Assembly (NCBI RefSeq): GCF_003751445.1
Contig: NZ_RJUU01000001.1
Location: 439,001-503,000 of the forward strand
DNA from: Streptomyces sp. 840.1
Lineage (GTDB): Bacteria > Actinomycetota > Actinomycetes > Streptomycetales > Streptomycetaceae
Length of the DNA stretch: 64,000 nucleotides
Reading direction: 5' to 3'
The notes beneath the pieces are model-generated. The model did not search any database. It was not told where the DNA came from and saw nothing but the letters and a program-made list of their open reading frames with translations. The translations under genes and the position numbers were made by a program. Of this stretch, positions 1 to 14,448 are shown piece by piece (the stretch's first letter is position 1; each line of letters opens with the position of its first letter).

Positions 1-1449
<1,449 letters not shown>

Positions 1450-1493
1450 TAGTCCCCACCGCCGCACCACTCATCGCGTAACCCCCGAAAAGC

Positions 1494-1528
1494 ACCGGGG
1501 AGACAGGTCCGCCCCCTGTCTCCCCGGT
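1494..1528. terminator. Bidirectional terminator between chitinase and DUF2550 gene
   Basis: A perfect 13-bp inverted repeat (1495-1507 with 1515-1527, extended by an A-T pair) closes a 7-nt loop and is followed by TTTT on the plus strand. It ends the chitinase transcript and lies correctly to end the convergent DUF2550 transcript too. Confidence 0.85.
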
Positions 1529-1611
1529 TTTCGTATGGGTGGCTCCTGAGCCACGTGCACCCGCCCCCGGAATTCGTCCGGGAGGTGCCCCTTTCCGGCG
1601 GGCCTGCCGGT

Positions 1612-2064
1612 CTACGCCACGTTGACCCGCTGGCCGGGAGGCGCCGCCTCCAGCCAGGCGAGGAAACCGGTCAGCGCGTCCTCGCTCATCGCCAGCTCCA
1701 GGCGGGTCTCCCGGTGGAGACAGCCGAGCACGATGGCGTCGGAGAGCAGCGCGAGCTCCTCCTCGCCCTCCGGCATCCGGCGGGCGACCACCTCGATGGC
1801 GGACCGCTCCAGCACCCGGCGCGGACGCGGGGAGTAGCTGAAGACCCGGAACCAGTTCACCTTGTCGCCGCTGTACCGGGCGACGCCGTACACCCAGCCC
1901 TTGCCCGAGAGATCCGGCTCCACCGGCACATTCCAGCGCAGGCTGCAGTCGAAGGTCCCGCCGGAGCGCTGAATCAGCCGCCGGCGCAGACCGAAGACGA
2001 AGAGACCAACCGCGACCAGTGCGACGACCAGCCCGCCCACCCACAGCGCGAGGAACATCTCCAC
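1612..2064 (-). CDS. DUF2550 domain membrane protein
   Basis: The 150-residue protein has one N-terminal membrane segment (about residues 4-26, LALWVGGLVVALVAVGLFVF), then an Arg-rich turn and a soluble domain with the pattern GGTFDCSLRW typical of DUF2550. This family is conserved in actinobacteria directly downstream of the ATP synthase operon; its biochemical role is unknown. It lies 134 bp after atpC on the same strand, with a hairpin between, so it is probably transcribed partly by read-through. The start ATG at 2064 directly precedes the membrane segment. Confidence 0.85.
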   Translation of the reverse strand: MEMFLALWVGGLVVALVAVGLFVFGLRRRLIQRSGGTFDCSLRWNVPVEPDLSGKGWVYGVARYSGDKVNWFRVFSYSPRPRRVLERSAIEVVARRMPEGEEELALLSDAIVLGCLHRETRLELAMSEDALTGFLAWLEAAPPGQRVNVA

Positions 2065-2124
2065 CGACCTCCTCGCGTCATCGAGTAAACGGATACCGCC
2101 CGAACTTCAACTGCACCTGCATCG

Positions 2125-2176
2125 CCTCAGCCGCGACACGGTCTGGAGAGGTCTCCAGCTCGGGCCGCGGCTGAGG
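2125..2176 (-). terminator. Stem-loop after atpC
   Basis: Arms 2125-2135 and 2166-2176 form a perfect 11-bp stem, and the loop holds a second small hairpin (CTGGAGA/TCTCCAG). It sits just downstream of the atpC stop, so it is a probable intrinsic terminator or processing site between the atp operon and the DUF2550 gene. There is no strong T-run, as is usual in Streptomyces. Confidence 0.55.
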
Positions 2177-2198
2177 GTAAAGACATTTCGCGGGGCGG

Positions 2199-2573
2199 TT
2201 AGGGCGCCGCCACCGCACGCAGTCGCACATCGGCGCGACGCTCGGCGGCGCCGTCCGTGTCCGACTTCGCACGTTCCAGCGCACGCTCCGCGCGCTCGAC
2301 ATCGATCTCGTCCGCCAGCTCGGCGATCTCCGCCAGCAGCGAGAGCTTGTTGTCCGCGAACGAGATGAAACCGCCGTGCACCGCGGCGATGACAGTGGAG
2401 CCATCGCTCGTACGGATCGTCACCGGGCCCGATTCCAGCACACCCAGAAGCGGCTGGTGACCGGGCATGACGCCGATGTCGCCGGACGTGGTGCGCGCGA
2501 CGACCAGGGTGGCCTCGCCGGACCAGACACTACGGTCCGCCGCGACCAGCTCGACGTGCAGCTCAGCAGCCAA
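2199..2573 (-). CDS. atpC: ATP synthase F1 subunit epsilon
   Basis: The 124-residue protein has the N-terminal beta-sandwich of epsilon (AELHVELVAADRSVWSGEA, then GDIGVMPGHQPLLGVLE) followed by a helical hairpin rich in Glu, Arg and Ala. It belongs to the central stalk and couples rotation to catalysis, and it can inhibit ATP hydrolysis. It is the last gene of the atp operon, 109 bp downstream of atpD. Length and motif order match actinobacterial AtpC. Confidence 0.97.
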   Translation of the reverse strand: MAAELHVELVAADRSVWSGEATLVVARTTSGDIGVMPGHQPLLGVLESGPVTIRTSDGSTVIAAVHGGFISFADNKLSLLAEIAELADEIDVERAERALERAKSDTDGAAERRADVRLRAVAAP

Positions 2574-2682
2574 GGGTGGCTCCTCGGGTCACCACCCGGC
2601 GGTCATGCCGGGTGTTGGGTCAATTCTACGGGGCGTGGTGAGGGGGACGGGACGCACCCGCCCCCCTCGGTGAGCCGGAGGC

Positions 2683-5039
<2,357 letters not shown>

Positions 5040-5042
5040 CGA

Positions 5043-6614
5043 TCAGCCCTCGCCCAGAAGCTTGCCGTCCGAGGTCTCGAACTGCTGCTTGAAGGCGGCG
5101 ACCGCGTCGGCGATCGACTGCAGCGTGTCGTCGGACATCTTGCCGCCCTCGACGATGCTGGTCAGGAGCTCCTTGCGCTCGCGGCGCAGGTACTCCAGCA
5201 GCTCGCTCTCGAAGCGACGGATGTCCTCGACCGGGACGTCGTCCATCTTGCCCGTGGTGCCGGCCCAGACCGAGACGACCTGCTCCTCGACCGGGATCGG
5301 GGCGTACTGCGGCTGCTTCAGCAGCTCGACCATGCGCTTACCGCGCTCCAGCGAGGCCTTCGAGGCCGCGTCCAGGTCGGAACCGAAGGCGGCGAACGCC
5401 TCCAGCTCGCGGTACTGGGCGAGGTCCACGCGGAGCCGGCCGGAGACCTGCTTCATGGCCTTGTGCTGGGCGGAGCCACCGACACGCGAGACCGAGATAC
5501 CGACGTTCAGAGCCGGACGCTGGCCGGCGTTGAACAGGTCGGACTCCAGGAAGCACTGGCCGTCGGTGATGGAGATGACGTTGGTCGGAATGAACGCCGA
5601 CACGTCGTTCGCCTTGGTCTCGACGATCGGGAGGCCCGTCATCGAACCGGCACCCATGTCGTCGGAGAGCTTGGCGCAGCGCTCCAGCAGACGCGAGTGG
5701 AGGTAGAAGACGTCGCCCGGGTAGGCCTCGCGGCCCGGCGGACGGCGCAGCAGAAGCGATACGGCGCGGTACGCGTCGGCCTGCTTCGAAAGGTCGTCGA
5801 AGATGATCAGGACGTGCTTGCCCGCGTACATCCAGTGCTGGCCGATGGCCGAACCGGTGTACGGCGCCAGGTACTTGAAGCCGGCCGGGTCGGACGCCGG
5901 GGCGGCGACGATGGTCGTGTACTCCAGCGCGCCGGCCTCTTCGAGGGCACCGCGCACGGAGGCGATGGTGGAGCCCTTCTGACCGATGGCGACGTAGATG
6001 CAGCGCACCTGCTTGTTCACGTCGCCCGAACGCCAGTTGTCACGCTGGTTGATGATCGTGTCGACGGCCAGCGCGGTCTTACCCGTCTGACGGTCGCCGA
6101 TGATCAGCTGACGCTGGCCGCGGCCGATCGGCACCATGGCGTCGACGGCCTTGTAGCCGGTCTGCATCGGCTCGTGCACCGACTTACGGACCATGACGCC
6201 AGGGGCCTGCAGCTCGAGGGCGCGGCGGCCGTCGGTCGCGATCTCGCCGAGACCGTCGATCGGGTTGCCGAGCGGGTCGACGACGCGGCCGAGGTATCCC
6301 TCGCCGACGCCGACGGAGAGCACCTCACCGGTGCGCTGCACCGGCTGGCCCTCCTCGATCCCGCTGAACTCGCCGAGGACGATCGCACCGATCTCGCGCT
6401 CCTCGAGGTTGAGGGCGAGACCGAGGGTGCCGTCCTCGAACTTCAGCAGCTCGTTCGCCATGGCGGAGGGCAGGCCCTCCACCTTCGCGATGCCGTCGCC
6501 GGCAACGCTGACCGTACCGACCTCCTCGCGCGAGGCCGCGTCCGGCTTGTACGACTGGACAAAGTTCTCCAGCGCATCCCGGATCTCCTCCGGCCGGATC
6601 GTGAGCTCCGCCAT
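5043..6614 (-). CDS. atpA: ATP synthase F1 subunit alpha
   Basis: The 523-residue protein starts [15 protein letters not shown]; this ATG at 6614 is preceded by Shine-Dalgarno-like purines, and a longer in-frame extension upstream looks non-coding. It has the P-loop [11 protein letters not shown] and conserved [13 protein letters not shown]. It is the non-catalytic nucleotide-binding partner of beta in F1. It lies between atpH and atpG in the standard actinobacterial order. Confidence 0.98.
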   Translation of the reverse strand: MAELTIRPEEIRDALENFVQSYKPDAASREEVGTVSVAGDGIAKVEGLPSAMANELLKFEDGTLGLALNLEEREIGAIVLGEFSGIEEGQPVQRTGEVLSVGVGEGYLGRVVDPLGNPIDGLGEIATDGRRALELQAPGVMVRKSVHEPMQTGYKAVDAMVPIGRGQRQLIIGDRQTGKTALAVDTIINQRDNWRSGDVNKQVRCIYVAIGQKGSTIASVRGALEEAGALEYTTIVAAPASDPAGFKYLAPYTGSAIGQHWMYAGKHVLIIFDDLSKQADAYRAVSLLLRRPPGREAYPGDVFYLHSRLLERCAKLSDDMGAGSMTGLPIVETKANDVSAFIPTNVISITDGQCFLESDLFNAGQRPALNVGISVSRVGGSAQHKAMKQVSGRLRVDLAQYRELEAFAAFGSDLDAASKASLERGKRMVELLKQPQYAPIPVEEQVVSVWAGTTGKMDDVPVEDIRRFESELLEYLRRERKELLTSIVEGGKMSDDTLQSIADAVAAFKQQFETSDGKLLGEG

Positions 6615-6754
6615 CTGGGTTCCCTGCTCTCCTTGTTGGGCCCGAAGTTTCTTAAGGGGGTCTGGGGGCCGACCCCCAGGAATCTTCTGCAATTTCTGCA
6701 CGGCCCAACCGGGCCGCTGGTCTTGCTCTGTCTCTGTTACTGCGCCGGGCTGGG

Positions 6755-7570
6755 TCAGCCGGCCATCCGTCGGGTCGCCTCGTCGAGACGCTCCGCGATG
6801 GTGCCGTTGACGACCTCGTCACCGACTCGCACTGTGACTCCGCCGAGGACCTCGGGGTCCACGTCGAGATTCAGGTGCATCTGGCGGCCGTAGATCTTCG
6901 CCAGAGCGGCGCCGAGCCGCTGCTTCTGCCGGTCGCTCAGCGGCACTGCCGAGGTGACGATCGCGACCATGCGGTCACGGCGCTCCGCGGCGAGCTTGGA
7001 GAGGGAGTCGAGTCCCTCCTCCAGGCTACGTCCCCGGGGCTGTGTGACAAGCCGCACGATGACGCGCTCGGTGGTGGGCCGCGCCTTTCCGCCGAGCAGG
7101 CTGCGCAGCAGCTCGCCCTTGGCGGCGGTGGTCGCGGTCCGGCTGGTGAGCGCGGCGCGCAGTGCGGGGTCGGAGGCGACGATCCGGCCGAACCGGAACA
7201 GCTCGTCCTCGACGTCGTCGAGGTCTCCGCTCCGCTGGGCGGCGGTGAGGTCTGCGGTGTTCGCCAGTTCCTCGACCGAGTCGACCAGGTCGCGCGACTG
7301 CGACCAGCGCGAGCGGACCATGCCGGAGATCAGGTCGACGGCTTCGCCGCCGACCTGGCCGCCCAGCAGACGCCCGGCCAGCTCGGCCCTGGCCTCGCCG
7401 GCCTGGGCCGGGTCGGTCAGTACCCGGCGCAGCGACACCTCGCGGTGCAGCAGCGCCGTGACGCCGGCCAGGTCCTCGGCGAGCTTCGACGCGTCGACCG
7501 ACGTGCTGTCGGTCAGTGCGTCGAGACGCTCACGTGCGGCGGCCAGTGCCTCGCGGCTCGCGCCGTTCAT
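6755..7570 (-). CDS. atpH: ATP synthase subunit delta
   Basis: The 271-residue protein is longer than the E. coli delta (about 177 residues), as in most actinobacteria. An extended helical N-terminal region precedes the OSCP-like domain, which ends in the conserved [20 protein letters not shown]. It links the peripheral stalk (b subunit) to the top of F1. Its start overlaps the end of atpF by 4 bp, so the two are probably translationally coupled. Confidence 0.96.
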   Translation of the reverse strand: MNGASREALAAARERLDALTDSTSVDASKLAEDLAGVTALLHREVSLRRVLTDPAQAGEARAELAGRLLGGQVGGEAVDLISGMVRSRWSQSRDLVDSVEELANTADLTAAQRSGDLDDVEDELFRFGRIVASDPALRAALTSRTATTAAKGELLRSLLGGKARPTTERVIVRLVTQPRGRSLEEGLDSLSKLAAERRDRMVAIVTSAVPLSDRQKQRLGAALAKIYGRQMHLNLDVDPEVLGGVTVRVGDEVVNGTIAERLDEATRRMAG

Positions 7571-8112
7571 CGGACGGCCTCGGCCTTCGCCTCGAGCTCG
7601 TCGAGGAAACGGTCGACGGTGCCGCTCTGCCGGGCGTGGTCCTCAAGGGACTCCCCGACGAGCTTGCCGGCCAGGTCGGTGGCGAGCTTGCCCACGTCCT
7701 GGCGCAGCGCGGACGCCGCGGCCTTGCGGTCGGCCTCGATCTGGGCGTGGCCCGCAGCGACGATCTCCTCGCGCTGCCGCTGGCCTTCCGCCCGCATCTC
7801 CTGCAGGATCACGGCGCCCTGCTCCTGCGCCTCCTGGCGCATACGAGCGGCTTCGTGGCGGGCCTCGGCGAGCTGAGCCTTGTACTGCTCAAGCACGCTC
7901 TGGGCCTCGGTCTGGGCCGCATCGGCCTTTTCGATACCGCCTTCGATGGCCTCGCGACGCTCTTCCAGAACCTTGTTGATGTTCGGGAGGAGCTTCTTCG
8001 CGAGGAAGCCGAAGACGATGACAAAGGCGATGAAGCCAATGACGAGCTCAGGAATCGGCGGGATGAGCGGGTTTTCCGCTTCCTCCGCCGCGAGCTGAAC
8101 CAGAGGGTTCAC
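7567..8112 (-). CDS. atpF: ATP synthase Fo subunit b
   Basis: This 181-residue protein has one N-terminal membrane helix (ELVIGFIAFVIVFGFLAKKL, residues 22-41) followed by a long charged helix rich in Ala, Glu, Gln and Arg, which forms the dimeric peripheral stalk. It lies between atpE and atpH, overlapping the latter by 4 bp. Confidence 0.97.
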   Translation of the reverse strand: MNPLVQLAAEEAENPLIPPIPELVIGFIAFVIVFGFLAKKLLPNINKVLEERREAIEGGIEKADAAQTEAQSVLEQYKAQLAEARHEAARMRQEAQEQGAVILQEMRAEGQRQREEIVAAGHAQIEADRKAAASALRQDVGKLATDLAGKLVGESLEDHARQSGTVDRFLDELEAKAEAVR

Positions 8113-8149
8113 GTCAGTGCCTTCCGTCGAATGGGCTGTTCGCGACCGG

Positions 8150-9296
<1,147 letters not shown>

Positions 9297-9521
9297 CGCG
9301 GGCTCCTTCAGCGTGGCGCATAGGTACGGCAACCTCGTTGTGTCGGCGCGGCGCGCAGCCGCGGTTCGGCACTGGACTGGTGTTTCGGATGTGTGAGCGG
9401 CAGTCAGGCATTGAGCCTCGCGATCGAGCAGGCGTCAGCTCACATGCCCGCGCCCGCGGTGCCGCAGTTGGAACCGGACGATAGCAGGGTCCTGAACTTA
9501 CCCTTATCCCGCCCCTACCCT

Positions 9522-9959
9522 TCACGACCGGTGCCCAGTGTTCTTGGGCTTCTCACCCTTGTCGGACTCGGGCTCGACGTAAAGGATCTTGGCCTTCATG
9601 TGCGCACGCGCCTGTGCGCCGATCCACACGAGAGTCGTCGCGACCAGAGTGATCGCGAAGGCCTTCGGGTTGAACATCGTGGTGTTCTTGAATACGGCGA
9701 CAAAGATGAACAGCAGGAGCAGCTGAGCCGTGTACAGCATCAGCCCCATCGCCTGGAACAGGTGGGGCATGGACTTGGCGGTCCGTTGCAGGACCACGAG
9801 CCCGATGCCCATGAAGAGAATGACCACGATCGTCGCAACGATCGCGCCCAGGGCTCCCTTGCCACCGGCGACGCCAGCGCTGATCGCGGCGGCAACAGCG
9901 CCGGCGACAACGGTGGGTACGGCGGTCTGGAGGAGAGTCCGGACGTCGTTGGACGGCAT
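9522..9959 (-). CDS. atpI: AtpI-like membrane protein of the ATP synthase operon
   Basis: The ATG at 9959 (MPSNDVRTLLQ) has a purine-rich ribosome site; the frame stays open further upstream but is not coding-like. The 145-residue protein has about four membrane helices (TVVAGAVAAAISAGVAGG; IVATIVVILFMGIGLVVL; LMLYTAQLLLLFIFVAVF; AITLVATTLVWIGAQ) and a charged C terminus. It is the first gene of the atp operon, in the place of the Fo assembly factor AtpI, with weak sequence similarity. A role in c-ring assembly is inference from position. Confidence 0.82.
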   Translation of the reverse strand: MPSNDVRTLLQTAVPTVVAGAVAAAISAGVAGGKGALGAIVATIVVILFMGIGLVVLQRTAKSMPHLFQAMGLMLYTAQLLLLFIFVAVFKNTTMFNPKAFAITLVATTLVWIGAQARAHMKAKILYVEPESDKGEKPKNTGHRS

Positions 9960-10069
9960 GGCGGCAGCTCCGCTTGCTGGGGGTCGGCAGTGTGTCGTCA
10001 ATGGACGAGCGTAGGCCCGGTCCGAGTCGATGCCTCGGGGCCAAGGGACCGCGCTACTCAGGTCCTTCG

Positions 10070-10145
10070 GCTCTGTCACCGGGTTCGTGAACGGTATCAC
10101 AAACTATTTGATGAGGTCTTTACCAAGAAAGTGTGGTTGCTGTCA
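10070..10145 (-). promoter_or_regulatory. Probable promoter region of the atp operon
   Basis: Between the WecA-like gene and atpI lies an A+T-rich patch unlike its surroundings. On the minus strand TTTCTT and TAGTTT are separated by 18 bases and read toward atpI. This fits a housekeeping sigma promoter for the atp genes, but the -35 match is weak. Confidence 0.4.
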
Positions 10146-10219
10146 CACGTGAGTGTGAACAAGCGCGTGTGAGCGCGACGACACAACCACTTGTCTGGTA
10201 TTGCCCGTTGATGCCCGAA

Positions 10220-11593
10220 TCACCGATGAGAGGAATCGGCCTTGCGCCGGTCCGAAAATCGCGAACGGGGGCCAATGGCGGTCGCTCCGTTGACGCCGGA
10301 GACTCCTGCGGCGATCGGGGCCCGGGGCGCCTGCTCGGCCCCCTCCCGTCCCATCTGATCGTCCAGCGGCCGCTGTTGCCCCTCCGGCCCGTCCGCGGGC
10401 TCCTGCGGCCCCTCGGCCCGGCGGCGCCGCCTCCGGTACCGCGGCGGCACGATGCGCTGCGCCCACAGCGGGGCACGCGGGGTGAAGCGGGGCATCAGGA
10501 GCAGGATCAGGCCCAGCGCGCTCAGCCCCACGATCACCAGGACGATCCACATCGACGCCGAGTGCACGGAGTAGCCGACCGCGCCGAACGCGATCAGGGC
10601 CGACCAGAAGTACATGATCAGCACCGACCGGCTGTGCGAGTGGCCGATCTCCAGCAGCCGGTGGTGCAGGTGACCCCGGTCGGCGGCGAACGGCGACTGG
10701 CCGTTCCAGGTGCGCCGCACGATCGCCAGCACCAGGTCGGCCGCCGGGATCGCGATGATGGTCAGCGGCAGCAGCAGCGGGATGAAGACCGGCAGCATCG
10801 CGTGGGTCGCCTGCCGCTCACTGCCCTCGAAGATCTTCATGGTGTCCGGGTCGACCTGCCCGGTCACCGAGATCGCGCCGGCGGCCAGCACCAGGCCGAT
10901 CAGCATCGAACCGGAGTCCCCCATGAAGATCCGGGCCGGGTGCATGTTGTGCGGCAGGAAGCCGAGGCACATGCCCATCAGGATCGCCGTGAAGAGCGTC
11001 GCCGGGGCGGCCGCCTCGATCATGTGTCCGTACCAGAGCCGGTAGGTGTAGAGGAAGAACGCGGCCGACGCGATGAGGACCATGCCGGCGGCCAGACCGT
11101 CGAGCCCGTCGACGAAGTTCACCGCGTTGATCGTGATGACGACCAGGGCCACCGTGAGCAGCGTGCCCTGCCACTGGGTGAGGGCGACGGTGCCGACGCC
11201 GGGGATCGGCAGCCACAGGATCGTCAGACCCTGCAGGACCATGACCGCGGCCGCGATCATCTGGCCGCCCAGCTTGATCAGCGCGTCGATCTCGAACTTG
11301 TCGTCCAGGACACCGATCAGCCAGATCAGCGCCGCCCCGGAGAGCAGCGCGCGCGGTTCGCTGGAGAGGTCGAAGACGCTGTCGAGGTTGGCCAGGTGAT
11401 CGGCGACGATCAGCCCGGCGCACAGCCCGCCGAACATGGCGATACCGCCGAGCCTCGGTGTCGGTTCACGGTGGACGTCGCGCGCCCGGATCGCGGGCAT
11501 CGCCCCGACCGCGATGGCGAACTTACGCACCGGGCCGGTGAGCAGGTAGGTCACCGCTGCCGTGACACAGAGCGTCAGCAAGTAATCACGCAC
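10220..11593 (-). CDS. WecA/TagO-family undecaprenyl-phosphate sugar-1-phosphate transferase
   Basis: The product (457 residues from the GTG at 11593, with GGGG upstream; an in-frame GTG four codons earlier is possible) is a polytopic membrane enzyme of the MraY/WecA/TagO family. Diagnostic features are the Asp-rich cytoplasmic loop NFVDGLDGLAAG, FMGDSGSML and the HLHHRLLEIGHS motif of polyprenyl-phosphate HexNAc-1-P transferases. It should move a HexNAc-1-phosphate from its UDP form to undecaprenyl phosphate, starting a teichoic acid or other envelope polymer. The C-terminal 100 residues are a basic, Arg-rich cytoplasmic tail. With the LCP-family gene at 16925 it fits an envelope-polymer role. 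Confidence 0.9.
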   Translation of the reverse strand: MRDYLLTLCVTAAVTYLLTGPVRKFAIAVGAMPAIRARDVHREPTPRLGGIAMFGGLCAGLIVADHLANLDSVFDLSSEPRALLSGAALIWLIGVLDDKFEIDALIKLGGQMIAAAVMVLQGLTILWLPIPGVGTVALTQWQGTLLTVALVVITINAVNFVDGLDGLAAGMVLIASAAFFLYTYRLWYGHMIEAAAPATLFTAILMGMCLGFLPHNMHPARIFMGDSGSMLIGLVLAAGAISVTGQVDPDTMKIFEGSERQATHAMLPVFIPLLLPLTIIAIPAADLVLAIVRRTWNGQSPFAADRGHLHHRLLEIGHSHSRSVLIMYFWSALIAFGAVGYSVHSASMWIVLVIVGLSALGLILLLMPRFTPRAPLWAQRIVPPRYRRRRRRAEGPQEPADGPEGQQRPLDDQMGREGAEQAPRAPIAAGVSGVNGATAIGPRSRFSDRRKADSSHR

Positions 11594-11720
11594 GGGCTGC
11601 CCCACAACTATCGCCGGCCATCTCAGCCCACACCTTAACTAGGTCGGCCTCATGGTTGAGGACACGTATGTACCCGCGATGGTTGCACGAGCCACCCTCA
11701 TTCGGGACATAGAGCCCAAG

Positions 11721-12974
11721 TCACACCGGGTACGGCGGAAATTTCGCCGACAGTTCCCGGACCTCCCCCAGAACGTCACCGTCCTCGCGTACCGCCGCGC
11801 CGAACAGCGCCGCGAGCCGGGCCATGGCGGCCTCGTCCATGCCCTGCGTGGTGACGGCCGCGGTGCCGAGCCTGATGCCCCGGGCGTCTCCGTACGGAAG
11901 CGCGCAGGTGTCCAGCACCAGGCCGGCGGCGGCCAGCCGGGCGCGGGCGGTGGGGCCGTCCACACCGAGCGGGGCGGGGTCCGCGACGATCAGGTGGGTG
12001 TCGGTGCCGCCGGTGGTGACGTCGAAGCCCTCGGCGGCCAGACCGGCCGCGAGGACGCGGGCGTGGGAGACCACACGATGGGCGTACGCGGCGAAGGCCG
12101 GCGTACCCGCCTCGTGGAAGGCGACGGCCTTGGCGGCGACCGTGTGCATCTGGGCGCCGCCCTGGGTGAAGGGGAAGACCGCCCGGTCGATCCGCTCGGC
12201 CAGCTCCGCGCCGCACAGGATCATGCCGCCGCGCGGACCGCGCAGCACCTTGTGCGTGGTGGCGCAGACGACGTCCGCGTACGGGACGGGACTGGGGGCC
12301 GCTCCCCCGGCGATCAGCCCCATCGGGTGCGCGGCGTCGGCGATTAGGTAGGCGCCGACCTCGTCGGCGATCTCGCGGAACCGCTGGTGGTCCGGGTGGC
12401 GCGGATAGGAGATGGAGCCGCTGACGATCGCCTTGGGGCGGTGGGTGCGGGCCAGGGCGCGGACCTGGTCGTAGTCGATCAGCCCGCTTCCCGCGTCGAC
12501 CCCGTAGCCGACGAACTCGAACCAGCGGCCGGAGAAGTTGGCCGGTGAGCCGTGCGTGAGGTGTCCCCCGTACGGGAGCCCCATCGCGAGCACCGTGTCG
12601 CCGGGCCGCAGCAGCGCCGCGTACGCGGCGAGGACGGCGGAGGAGCCCGAGTGCGGCTGGACGTTGGCGTGCTCGGCACCGAAGAGGGAGGTGGCGCGGC
12701 GGACGGCGATGCGTTCGGCGGCGTCCGCCTGTTCGCAGCCGCCGTGGTGGCGCCTGCCGGGGTATCCCTCGGCGTACTTGTTGGCGAGCGGCGAGCCCAG
12801 GGCGGCCAGGACCGCGGGCGAGGTGAAGTTCTCGGCGGCGGTCAGCTGGAGCGTGCCGGACTGCCGGCCCAGCTCCCCCAGCAGCACGTCGGCGATCTCC
12901 GGGTCCTCCCGGAGCAGGGCGCCGAAGTCCTGCGGGAGGGTGGCCGGTGGTGCGGCGGAAGCGGCGGGCGGCAT
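11721..12974 (-). CDS. Serine hydroxymethyltransferase paralogue (PLP fold type I)
   Basis: The ATG at 12974 has CGGAGG five bases upstream, giving 417 residues. The SHMT frame is clear: AAENFTSPAV, NKYAEGYPGRR, HSGSSA and the PLP-lysine motif TTHKVLRGPRGG. The normal YPGKRYYGG motif reads YPGRRHHGG here, with both tyrosines replaced by histidines. A second, more conventional glyA lies at 57382. This gene is therefore a divergent SHMT-like enzyme, perhaps acting on another beta-hydroxy amino acid (inference). It lies in the conserved block between the phosphatase-like gene and the WecA-like gene. Confidence 0.88.
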   Translation of the reverse strand: MPPAASAAPPATLPQDFGALLREDPEIADVLLGELGRQSGTLQLTAAENFTSPAVLAALGSPLANKYAEGYPGRRHHGGCEQADAAERIAVRRATSLFGAEHANVQPHSGSSAVLAAYAALLRPGDTVLAMGLPYGGHLTHGSPANFSGRWFEFVGYGVDAGSGLIDYDQVRALARTHRPKAIVSGSISYPRHPDHQRFREIADEVGAYLIADAAHPMGLIAGGAAPSPVPYADVVCATTHKVLRGPRGGMILCGAELAERIDRAVFPFTQGGAQMHTVAAKAVAFHEAGTPAFAAYAHRVVSHARVLAAGLAAEGFDVTTGGTDTHLIVADPAPLGVDGPTARARLAAAGLVLDTCALPYGDARGIRLGTAAVTTQGMDEAAMARLAALFGAAVREDGDVLGEVRELSAKFPPYPV

Positions 12975-13098
12975 CGGGGCCTCCGGGCCTGGGAGGAGTG
13001 CGCTGACGTCAGCTCCAATGTAGGCCCGCGACGGGCCCGCTGCCCGCTGCCGCGCCCCGCGGTGCACCCGTCCGGAGGGCCGGCGGACCCCGCGCCGG

Positions 13099-13740
13099 TC
13101 AGCGCGGAGTCGATACGCCGGTCAGCGCGGTGACGACCGGCTCCAGGGCCTGGTTGATCTCGTCGCCGATGGACCGGAAGAACGTGATCGGCGCACCGTA
13201 CGGGTCGTACACCTCATCGGCCTCGGCGGTCGGGGCCAGCAGCCAGCCGCGCAGCGCGGCGGCGGCGCGCACCAGCGCGCGGGCACGCTCGACGACGCCC
13301 TCGTCCTCGGCGTCGGGCAGCGTCGCGTGGTCTATCGCCCGGACCAGCCGGGTGAACTCCTTGAGGGTGAAGGTCCGCAGGCCCGCCGAGTGCCCCATCG
13401 AGATGACCTGGGCCCGGTGGTCGCGGGTCGCTGTGAGCACCAGGTCGGCACGGATCACGTGTTCGTCCAGCAGTTCACGGCCGACGAAGCCGGTGGCGTC
13501 CGCGCCGAAGTCCGCGAGGACCACCTCGGCGTTGGCCTCCATCGGGGCGCCCTCGTGCCCCCAGGTGCCGGCGCTCTCCACGATCAGGCCGCCCTGGAGC
13601 GGGTCGCCCAGGCGGTCCACGAGGGCATGGCGGGTCAGCCGCTCGGTGATCGGTGAGCGGCAGACGTTGCCGGTGCTGACGTGGAGGATGCGGAAAGTGT
13701 CGGTCTGCCCCGCTATGCCACGCCCCTCAGGGGCGGTCAA
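13099..13740 (-). CDS. Low-molecular-weight protein-tyrosine-phosphatase-like protein, nucleophile Cys replaced by Ser
   Basis: The probable start is TTG at 13740, overlapping the stop of the upstream Sua5 gene (TTGA), giving 213 residues. The phosphate loop reads HVSTGNVCRSP; in active enzymes it is VCxGNxCRSP, so the catalytic Cys of CX5R is Ser here, while the Arg and the later DPYG general-acid segment remain. The fold family is clear, but cysteine-based phosphatase activity is unlikely; it may bind phosphotyrosine or arsenate-like ligands, or act as a regulator. It is coupled to Sua5/TsaC in this conserved cluster. Confidence 0.82.
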   Translation of the reverse strand: MTAPEGRGIAGQTDTFRILHVSTGNVCRSPITERLTRHALVDRLGDPLQGGLIVESAGTWGHEGAPMEANAEVVLADFGADATGFVGRELLDEHVIRADLVLTATRDHRAQVISMGHSAGLRTFTLKEFTRLVRAIDHATLPDAEDEGVVERARALVRAAAALRGWLLAPTAEADEVYDPYGAPITFFRSIGDEINQALEPVVTALTGVSTPR

Positions 13741-14384
13741 TTGGCCACCTCGAGGTCGGGTACCACCTTGCGCAGCTCCTCCGCGGAGAGCGCGCCGGCG
13801 CGCAGCAGGACCGGGACCTTGCCGGTGACGTCGACGATCGAGGACGGGACGATGCCCGGCGTCGGACCGCCGTCGAGGTAGACGGAGACGGAGTCGCCCA
13901 GCATCTCCTGGGCGGCGTCGCAGTCCTCGGGCGAGGGGTGTCCGGTGAGGTTGGCGCTGGAGACGGCCATCGGGCCGACCTCGGTGAGCAGCTCGATGGC
14001 GACCGGGTGCAGCGGCATCCGGATGGCGACGGTGCCCCGGGTGTCCCCGAGGTCCCACTGGAGGGAGGGCTGGTGCTTGGCGACGAGCGTGAGGGCGCCG
14101 GGCCAGAACGCGTCGACGAGCTCCCAGGCCTGCTCGGAGAAGTCCGTGACCAGGCCGTGCAGGGTGTTCGGGGAACCGATCAGGACGGGCGTGGGCATGT
14201 TGCGGCCTCGGCCCTTGGCGTCCAGCAGGTCCGCGACGGCCTCGGAACCGAAGGCGTCCGCACCGATCCCGTACACCGTGTCGGTGGGCAGCACGACCAG
14301 TTCGCCGCGGCGGACGGCGGACGCGGCCTCACGCAGACCCGTCGTACGGTCGGTCGCGTCGTTGCAGTCGTATCGCCGTGCCAT
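13737..14384 (-). CDS. L-threonylcarbamoyladenylate synthase (Sua5/YciO/YrdC/TsaC family)
   Basis: This 215-residue YrdC-fold protein carries LVVLPTDTVYGIGADAF, the KGRGRNMPTPVLIG basic segment and PMAVSSANLTGHPSP. It makes threonylcarbamoyl-AMP from threonine, bicarbonate and ATP for t6A37 modification of tRNA. It lacks the extra C-terminal Sua5 domain, so it is TsaC-like in length. It lies downstream of prmC and overlaps the next gene by 4 bp. Confidence 0.95.
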   Translation of the reverse strand: MARRYDCNDATDRTTGLREAASAVRRGELVVLPTDTVYGIGADAFGSEAVADLLDAKGRGRNMPTPVLIGSPNTLHGLVTDFSEQAWELVDAFWPGALTLVAKHQPSLQWDLGDTRGTVAIRMPLHPVAIELLTEVGPMAVSSANLTGHPSPEDCDAAQEMLGDSVSVYLDGGPTPGIVPSSIVDVTGKVPVLLRAGALSAEELRKVVPDLEVAN

Positions 14385-14448
14385 CAGCCGGCCTCCTCAA
14401 GCATGTACGGGTAGGGCTGGTACGGGTCGTGCGGGTGGTGTGCGCCGG

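Noticed and set aside
10133..11638. 501-codon plus-strand frame opposite the WecA-like gene
   Set aside because: Low-complexity Gln/Asp/Arg composition caused by antisense reading of a membrane protein.
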